DNA of 64,000 bases from Cocos nucifera (lineage: Eukaryota; Streptophyta; Magnoliopsida; Arecales; Arecaceae): contig QRFJ01000047.1 of NCBI GenBank assembly GCA_006176705.1, positions 558,001 to 622,000 on the forward strand, read 5' to 3'. Positions within the stretch are counted from its first letter, which is position 1. Each line of letters begins with the position of its first letter. The notes beneath the pieces are model-generated. The model was given only the letters and a program-made list of their open reading frames with translations. It did no database searches and was not told the origin of the DNA. A program made the position numbers and the translations under genes. Shown here one piece after another: positions 56,333-64,000 of the stretch.

Positions 56333-59300
56333 ATGGCGGCAAGGAGGAAGAAGGGGGTGTTCGATATGCCGGTGATGATGTGCGGGCACGAAACGGAGAA
56401 GGAGCTGTCGAGGGACGGGAGTCATTACAGCTTGTCGAGCGGGATCCTCCCCTCCCTTGGGGCCATGAGCAACCGGAGGATCAAGCTCCGCAGGTTCATC
56501 GTATCCCCTTATGAGCGGAGATACAGGTTACTCTTTCTAAACCACTTCTTTTTCTTGCCCTTTTGCTTCGCATCATTGGAGAGAGATCAGGGCGGCGTGC
56601 GCATGCTTAAATCCGTGGAAATTTTTTTTTTTTTTCCGTACTTGCCCCCTTCTTTTCCCGCTTGGGCTGTGGGCATTGGAAAAGAGAAACGGATGTTTTG
56701 TTGAGATTGTTTTTCTTTATCTTTTTTAAAGAACGGCCAAGTAGAAATTTTGGTTCAAAAGCTTATTTTGAATGGGTTTTTCACCAAAATAAACTCTTTT
56801 CCAATTTTTTGTTTCACCGAGTCGTTGATCTTGCTAATTTCAAAAAAACGTTGAACTGTTTTTTTCTTTTGAGAGTTTTTGTGAATTAGAAACGTGTTGA
56901 CATGTGACTGCAAATAATGGAAGGCCAATAATTTTGATGATTTTTCTTTTTCTTCCTTCCAGTTTTTTTTTTTTTTGTCCCTTTACTGTTGATGGATTTT
57001 AATTTTACTTGCGTTTAATTGAAGAACGAGCCATGGTAAGTGTAATGAGTTGCTAATGTTGGAAAACGATAGAAAGGAAATCAAAGGAAGCTTACGGATT
57101 TGATGTTTTTTTTTTTTTGATGAAAAAGATATCATGCGAATGCTGATGTTAAAATTGGTTCGTGCAGATCTTGGGAAACATTTCTGATCATTCTGGTGAT
57201 ATATTCTGCTTGGGTATCTCCGTTTGAATTCGGGTTCCTAGAGAAGGAAAGCGGGGCTCTTGCTATAATTGATAATATTGTTAATGGGTTCTTTGCAGTC
57301 GACATTATTTTGACCTTCTTTGTAGCCTTCATCGATAGAGCAACTTATCTTCTCATAGATGATCCCAAGCAGATTGCTTGGAAGTACATAACCAGCTGGT
57401 TTGTTCTGGATGTTGTTTCCACCATCCCCACAGAATTCGCTCGGAAGATTCTTCCTCCGAAGCTTCAGTCATATGGATTCTTCAACATGCTTCGGCTTTG
57501 GCGTCTCCGAAGAGTTAGTGCACTTTTTGCTCGGTATGATTTCATGAACATTCTCTAGCGTTTTAATCCTTCACGTCAGAATAATTAAATTCTATCTCTC
57601 TTTCATATTTCTGCTGAAAGGAACCAAAGCATGCAGTTTCAACTCTCGTGGCAAACTTCTCATTTTTGTCCAAATTTTTAAATTCCTTTTTTAATATCAA
57701 TTTTCCAGGTTGGAAAAAGATAGGAACTTTAACTACTTTTGGGTTCGATGTGTAAAGCTTATTTGTGTGAGTATCTTTACTAGAAAACTGGTCCTTTTCA
57801 TAAAATTCCTCTCTCATTCATATCTTAATGATCTTATAGGTGACTCTTTTTGCCGTACATTGTGCTGGGTGCTTCTATTATCTTCTTGCTGCAAGATACC
57901 ACAATCCCAGCAAGACATGGATAGGGGTTTATATGCCAGATTTCCATGAAAGAAGCTTGTGGGACCGGTATGTAACTTCTATGTACTGGTCGATCACCAC
58001 TCTAACAACTGTAGGGTATGGAGACTTGCATGCAGAAAATACGAGGGAGATGATCTTCGACATCTTTTATATGCTCTTTAACCTTGGACTAACAGCGTAT
58101 TTGATCGGTAATATGACCAATTTAGTTGTTCATAGGACAAGCCGAACCAGAAAATATGTGAGCTCTTTTGACTTGTTGTACCATCATATCTTCATAAGCA
58201 TGGAAGTGAATGTAATAATTGTTTGGTCTGCTTTTTGGTTGATGTCTTTCTTCAGAGGGATACAATTCAAGCTGCTACAGGTTTTGCGCAAAGAAACCAG
58301 CTCCCAGTTCGTCTGCAGGACCAGATGATCTCACATCTGAGTTTGAAGTTCAGGACAGACTCTGAAGGGCTTCAACAACAGGAGACCCTCGATGCCCTTC
58401 CCAAAGCCATCAGATCCAGCATTTCGCACCACCTATTCTACGGTCTTGTTCAGAAGGTTTACTTGTTTCGAGGAGTTTCCAATGATTTGCTTTTCCAACT
58501 GGTACAGCAATATGAATGTTTGGTGACCTTTTTCAACTTTTCTTCGTTTAGTTCTACTTGAGCTATGCTCTCACCCGGGTGTCTTGTTTTAACTAAATTT
58601 TTGGAGGTCTCTGAGATGAGAGCTGAATACTTTCCTCCAAGGGAGGATGTTATCTTGCAGAATGAAGCACCCACAGACTTCTACATACTAGTGACTGGCA
58701 CTGCTGTGAGTATAAAGTCTTTGTTCATGAAGTGATTTTGACATAACCTGTAACCAGTAACTACATATGAATTAGGATTTGCTTAACTTGTGCACAACAA
58801 GTTTAAAGAACTTCTTCCACATCTTTTAAACATAATCACGTCTTGAGGCTGATGCATTGAACTCCTGTGTAGGAACTGATAGATCTCAAGAATGGAATTG
58901 AACAGGTAAAGTTTTCATTGATTTAAGCATTTGAGAGATAAGCTATAGTAGAATATTTCACATTAGTGATTTGTAGGCAAACAATTCGCTAAAAAATACT
59001 GATCATTCAGCAGACTGTGAGGGTGGCCAAGGCAGGCGATCTTGTTGGAGAGATTGGAGTTCTTTGTTACCGGCCCCAACTATTCACAGTTCGAACCAAA
59101 TCACTGTGCCAGCTATTACGTTTGAACCGTACTGCATTTCTTAGTACCGTTCAGTCAAATGTTGGAGATGGAACAACAATTATGAACAATCTACTTCAGG
59201 TTCATAAACTTGAGTCTTATGTTGCATGATAAACGTGCACAATTTTGATATATTTTACACCATTCCCTTCTTTTTATTATGAACGATGCATTGCTCTCAT

Positions 59301-62300
59301 ATGTCATTCTGTTTTTCTACAGTATTTGAAAGAGCAGGAGGACGACCCTGTGATGGAAGGAGTCTTGAGAGAGATAGAGAACATGTTGACTTGTGGTCGA
59401 CTGGACTTACCTCTTACTCTATGTTTTGCAGTAATCAGAGGAGATGATTTATTATTGCATCAGCTTCTGAGACGTGGTCTGGATCCAAATGAATCGGACA
59501 ACAATGGGCACACTGCACTGGTCTGGAATTTATGTATCCTGGCAGCTGTAGTCCTTAATTTAACTCCCATCTCGAACACATAAAAAGAATTGATGCCCTT
59601 CTTTTCCCTATTTGTTAACCAGCATATAGCAGCATCAAAGGGAAGCAAGCATTGCATTCATCTGCTGCTAGATTATGGGGCAAATCCCAACTGCAGAGGT
59701 ATGCTAAAAATGTATCTATAATTCCACAAAGTGCCCATAATCAGCTGAATTCATCTTGCTATATTTGAAGGTTCCCTTTATTTACTTTAGCTTACAGTTA
59801 ACTATTTTACTTTACCAAAAGGGTATTGGTGGATCTATCAGCTGCCTCTTGACTAACTCATAGGCATGTATGGGCTTATTGCTGACTCCATTTTCCATGA
59901 AATTGTGTAAATTTAGATTAGTTACTTGCCACCACCAGGCAAGCTATAAGACTTTTGAATGGAGATTAAGGTCATTATCAGGTTCCCTTATTCACTCTTG
60001 CTTATGGTCATCTATTTTACTTTACCAAAAGGAGATTGTCAGATTCTGTTAGCTGCCACATGACTGCCTAATAGGCATATACAAGTTTATTCTACCAAAT
60101 TGTGCAGAACTTATTTACCACCACCAGACGAGCTGCAGACTGTTGAATTCGAAATATTAAGGTCATTATCATGGTTTCCCTTGTTCAATGTTGCTTACCA
60201 AAAGGGCACTGTTAGATTCTGTTAGCTGCCTCCTGACTATTTCAATGGCATATTTCTGCCAAAGTGTTGAATTAAATGAGTTAATTTTCCCCATCTGGCG
60301 AGCTGTAGACTTTTGAATTTGAAACACTGTCAGACTTTCCCTGAACTATTTTTCCTCTCTTGAGAGTTGACTTAGACCATCTCTTTGTGTCGTCCATCCA
60401 CAGAAGTACTATTCCTTATCTAGAACAGGAGCAAGACCATAACTTATATCTTGGCATCTATTCATTTGTCATTATGAGTCCGGAGTTGCCATAAGATTTA
60501 GATTTTATAATTTGTTTTAGCGGTGTCCTCATTTCATTTTTGTGCTGGTTCCCTTTTCAAGCCTTTGAACAACAAAATGATGCTCCTGTGTAGTTGCAGA
60601 TGCTATCACTGGCATTAACCTGGTAAAGAGGCTTTAAACTTCTCAAACAGGTCTAGCATTCCAATTATTTGACCATCCATTTCTTGTTTTTTAAATGATG
60701 ATTTGCTGCATGCGTGTGATTATTGTCTTCCTTTGATATTTTTGGTGATTATTTGTTTAAAAGCATTTGACTTTGTGTGAACTTGGCAATCTCCTTTGGC
60801 AATCTCCTTTGTCTGGCTAACTTGACTTGCTGTTTTAGCTGCTTCTTATCTATCATCTTAAACAGCTATAGCCTAATTCAGCTTTATGGCTCACATGGCT
60901 GTGAACTTTAAAGTGGTTTTGTTGTGAGACTTCATTGCTCAAATGTCTTTAAGCAGCTTAGCACCTTTGAATAATCTTTTAACTTGTATTAGTTCAGATG
61001 CACATGGAACCATCATATTTTTCTGATTTTCATCATTTAATCATGTCAAATCAAGTCACAAAATATAATATGGAGAATTGGATATAGAAAGGAGCTCAGT
61101 GGTACATTTTAAGTATGGTGGTTATTATTGGGAACAAAATGTAAATGTTTTCACGTGGCTCCAATATGCTGGTTTTTATACGTAATTACAAGGATAAACA
61201 ATTTGGATATGGGCTTTAAGATTTCTTAAAAGTCAATTTATCTACTTATCTCCATGATTTTTTGAGTTCTTATTCTGGCTGTTTATTCATTTAGTTCTTG
61301 TTTTGGTGGCTATTACATGCTGGATGGTAGCTGATGTATAGCATTAATATCTAGGGTGTGAGAGAACCACTTATACCAAAGCCTGACAATTTGCCTGATT
61401 TTTGCCACTCGTGACTACCATCATGTAAGGGTTATTTTATTCACATATTTATATTAAATTATCAATTATTATGTTAAATATTACTGCATAACATGTAAAG
61501 AGGGCAGGACCTAAACTTACATGGTATTATAATGTGTAGTTGTGATGTAATTTGAATGTGGACAACATGATTTCATGTAACTTCAATATATGTACTTCTT
61601 TAAATGGATCCTGATCTGAATGACTTCATATATATATATATATATGATCGCTTGCTATTCATTAGTGTAGCTCACATCATCAACTACTATAGGTAGAATG
61701 TTATTCACTACTACGTGGTATTGTGCCATAGAGAGTAAAATATCTACTTTTGGATAGTTTGCGTGCATGGAAGCACAACTTGCCCTGCTTTTACCAATAA
61801 TGGCTTCCATCATGTATGTTTTTACATACATAGTACATCTATATGTACATTCATTTTGAGAGAGAGAACCTAAGCTTTTCATGAATGGAATTTATGAGAG
61901 GTGTTGCTACACCTCTCCAATGGACGACAATTAGAACTCCTTGAGGAGTTGGAGTAGTTTGAGGCGACCCGATCTCCCGATCATCTACAAAGAAAGTCCA
62001 CGGATGTTGGAGAAGAAGGTGGTGGGTTCTCCAATGGTGGACCCTTCGATGATTAAGTCAGTAAGAGTTGGAGAGGGAGAATAATGAAAGAAGATAGTAA
62101 GAATAGTCACTGGAGTATCCAGAGAGTTTAGAGAGAGCCCTCTCCCCTTTTCCCCTCTATTTTTTATGGGAGAAGGCTTGTCAGGCCGTTGGAGGCCATC
62201 TGGTTGGAGAAGTGGAGTGTCAGCAGTCGGTTGCGGTGTCAGCTCTTCGTGAGTGGGAGAAACATTCATCGTTACAACCAAATACCAACTCAACATGATC

Positions 62301-64000
62301 CGCACGCCAAGAGCTTCTTGTATCTTCTGCATGACAATTCGACTTATAGAAAAGTGGGACAGAATGGGATGTGATTGGCAAGATGCCGATCATGACAACC
62401 TCATCTAAAGACCGACCACATGTGATCGGTGGCCACTCGGTGATATCGACGGTATACAGCTTATATACTCTGGGTCGCTCACATCATCATGTCGTGTGTT
62501 CGCCACATCCTTATAGATCAAACATGTCATCAGGTGGATCAGCCCATGTCCAACACTTGCTCCTCACTTTCCAGTCCAAAGAGCATTTCTTCTCTCTTTC
62601 TTCGGTGCTAGAAAGTAGATCTTCATCTGAATCCCGAGGTCATGCGCTGGAGTGAGTTCTTCTAACTTCGTGAAACTTTAATAATGCGGTGTAGTAGTCG
62701 AATATGACTTTGGATATCCACTGATATGATCAAAACTCTGCTTCGTCCTATGGCATGTAAAGACATCGATGGCTTGCATCAGTCTGTTACCAAGGTGAGG
62801 CTTCGATTGGAACTCAGAGTGATCGTACACTTCGGGGTTTGATCACTTGCAGAATTCGTAACGACCTGAATTGAATTTTTCTGCTGCCATACTATCACTC
62901 TGCATTTAATTCCGAACATGGCATGCAAGGGGGCACGTTGTCTGATTTGAAAAAGCGTAACCCTCATGTCCTTTCTGCAGTAATGATATCATGATTCAAG
63001 GAGGCATGATGATTTTAAAAGAAGACAATTTCCAGCGAGTCCTTTCTACCTACGGTCTATGTTGTGGTGTAGAAGGGAGAGAATCGTTGTCCCATATTGG
63101 TTGTGAGTCAAGGAAGCATATGGCTCATATGGATTGGGATATTCTTTTCCACGTAAGGCATCTTTTAAAGGGCAAAACCGTGAGGCCCAGTGCCCATAGG
63201 CTAAGGCCCCAAATGCACTAATAGGCTAAAGCGAACAATACCTCATGTTCCGATGCCAGGAGTATCCTTAACCATAATATTGGCACCTACCATGGGGCAG
63301 ACGTGCTTTCAGCGGACTGTGGTGTACCTCCCGTAAACTCACGTAGACTCCTCCTTGACTAGAAGGGCTATGTTGTAGTGTAGAAGGAAGGGCATCATTG
63401 TCCTACATTGATTATGAATCAAGAAAAAATATGGCTTATATAGATTAGGATATTCTTTTCCACATGAGGCATCTTTTGAAGAGCAAAACCGTAAGGCTTA
63501 GTGCCCCATGGGCCAAGGCCCCAAGCACACCAACAGGCAAAGCAGACCATACCTCACGTTCTAAAGCTAAGAGTATCCTTGACCACAACAAGAGGTATTT
63601 GGGGAATGCTATTTCAAGTGTTCTTGATCGGATTGTTTGGCTAAGTAACGGTTCATTAAGCTGATCAAAACTAGACATCATTCTCTTAAGAAGTGGTTCT
63701 GGGATTTCCTATATTGTCATTCAAAAAGAGAAACAACTAGATATTGTCAATTTTACCTTATTAGACTCTACTTCCTGAGCTGTTTAATTTCCCTTGTGAT
63801 TCCTGTTCATGTGGCTAAATTTAAACATATACATATCCATGCCAATGTCATTTTGGAAAAATAATATCCTGGATCTTCAGAATGTCCAGCTAGCTATCTA
63901 ATTTCATGTCCATCTCTCCAGATTACTGTGACAATTCAGTTCGATAGAGGGGTGCTAATGTATCATTGTATTTTTGATGTGGACAGATTCTGAAGGAAGC
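56333..64000 (+). CDS. AKT1: AKT1-like inward-rectifying potassium channel, 5' part (11 exons, 3' end outside window)
   Basis: Plasma-membrane shaker channel for K+ uptake, in roots in known AKT1 proteins, where CIPK23 kinase with CBL1/9 activates it. Exons: 56333-56526, 57168-57533, 57709-57766, 57840-58157, 58256-58501, 58607-58705, 58873-58905, 59014-59199, 59323-59520, 59623-59698 and 63987-64000 (continuing). All joins are GT-AG and keep one frame for 596 codons; known AKT1 proteins have roughly 850-900, so about a third is missing. The N-terminus reads ELSRDGSHYSLSSGILPS. S1 begins at W67; S4 is NMLRLWRLRRVSALFAR (171-187); the selectivity filter TTVGYGD is at 262-268; the C-linker runs from 313; the cNBD spans about 376-490 with GEIGVL at 450-455; ankyrin repeats start near 541. 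ATG context GAGATGGCG is good. No key residue is missing. AKT2, KAT or SPIK are less likely given the N-terminus. Confidence 0.95.
57168..57533 (+). CDS. AKT1: AKT1-like exon 2: S1 to S4 voltage sensor
   Basis: 366 bases between acceptor GTGCAG and donor GTATGA. It encodes SWETFLIILVIYSAWVSPFE (S1), NGFFAVDIILTFFVAFID (S2), WFVLDVVSTIPTEFARKI (S3) and the arginine-rich S4. Exon 1 ends two bases into the arginine codon completed here. Confidence 0.95.
57840..58157 (+). CDS. AKT1: AKT1-like exon 4: S5, pore loop and S6
   Basis: 106 codons in phase 0 (acceptor TTATAG, donor GTGAGC). It holds VTLFAVHCAGCFYYLLAARY (S5), SMYWSITTLTTVGYGDLHAE (pore helix and filter) and DIFYMLFNLGLTAYLIGNM (S6). 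The GYGD filter is intact, so K+ selectivity should be kept. Confidence 0.95.
59770..60335. repeat. Three-copy ~200-bp tandem repeat in intron 10
   Basis: Units start at 59770, 59981 and 60173, each beginning GGTTCCCTT or GGTTTCCCTT. Each has TACCAAAAGGG-type, TTAGCTGCC, GGCATAT-type and GAGCTG-AGACTTTTGAAT blocks in the same order. Copies are clearly diverged. Confidence 0.82.
61623..61645. repeat. (TA)n microsatellite in intron 10
   Basis: A short run of AT dinucleotides within the intron. Confidence 0.9.
61902..62650 (-). repeat. Gypsy LTR-like fragment or solo LTR in intron 10
   Basis: On the minus strand TGACTTAATCATCGAAGGGTCC, split here as TGACTTAATCATC and GAAGGGTCC, matches the TGACTTGATCGTCGGAGGG block that follows the TATA box in the Tat LTRs of elements A-E. 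An upstream CCCATAAAAAATAGAGG can serve as a TATA region. The + strand start TGTTGCTACACC fits an LTR end, but the other end and a target duplication were not found. Confidence 0.45.
63057..63596. repeat. Direct repeat pair (offset 311 bp) in intron 10
   Basis: About 220 bp from CTATGTTGTGGTGTAGAAGG to GAGTATCCTTAACCA recurs from 63368 to about 63590 at a constant offset of 311 bp, roughly 80% alike by eye. Words such as TTGTCCCATATTGG and GGCATCTTTTAAAGGGCAAA are typical of dispersed plant repeats. Confidence 0.82.

Larger units (their letters stand above)
59699..63986 (+). other. Intron 10 of the AKT1-like gene (4.3 kb)
   Basis: Donor GTATGC after the CR codons of the second ankyrin repeat, acceptor GGACAG before ATTCTGAAGGAAGC, which restores D-S-E-G as in known AKT1 proteins. 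The other introns are 73-641 bp. The extra length is repeats: a three-copy ~200-bp tandem (59770-60335), an LTR-like fragment (61902-62650) and a 311-bp-offset direct repeat (63057-63596). Confidence 0.9.

Noticed and set aside
57196..57558. Treating each AKT1 exon-overlapping open frame as a separate gene
   Set aside because: They are exons of one spliced gene; GT-AG joins give a continuous AKT1-like protein.

Overview
The window is nuclear DNA of a flowering plant, most likely a monocot; a palm-like genome is my guess from the repeat style and is not proven. About 42 kb is Ty3/gypsy retrotransposon sequence of the Tat lineage, recognisable by its gag-PR-RT-RNaseH-aRNH-INT order. The last 8 kb is the 5' part of one real host gene, an AKT1-type shaker potassium channel on the + strand.

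Layout. 1-1509: end of an LTR-like repeat cut off by the window. 1510-9111: element A (minus), a decayed full-coding Tat element with a truncated 3' LTR. 9112-12102: unassigned. 12103-28004: element B (minus), a second full-coding Tat element, split in its integrase by element N (14940-22018, minus), a short element with only a gag-like ORF, two long LTRs and a perfect 5-bp target duplication. 28005-30553: AT-rich spacer with a purine-rich minisatellite. 30554-34855: element C (plus), gag only, perfect target duplication. 35145-40337: element E (minus), a deletion derivative in which gag is joined to a scrap of integrase. 42550-45117: 5'-truncated L1-type LINE (minus). 46618-48390: foldback structure made of two inverted copies of a MITE-like unit. 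48761-49280: hAT-like MITE. 49831-55545: element D (plus), a gag remnant with two large tandem arrays. 55894-64000: AKT1-like promoter, leader and exons 1-11; the gene runs off the right edge.

How the parts relate. A and B carry all enzymatic domains (now broken), while C, D and E lack pol but keep LTRs, primer binding sites and polypurine tracts, so they look like non-autonomous partners mobilised in trans. All five share a 3' untranslated region with tandem arrays. One array type has a short palindromic core (GGAGATAAGATCTCC or a variant), and another has a ~115-bp monomer that is single-copy in A, C and D but amplified in B and E. The 3' LTR of D ends about 350 bp upstream of the AKT1 TATA box and points the same way. 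The AKT1-like exons splice in frame to 596 codons covering S1-S6, the pore, the cNBD and the first ankyrin repeats.

No tRNA, rRNA or CRISPR locus was seen.
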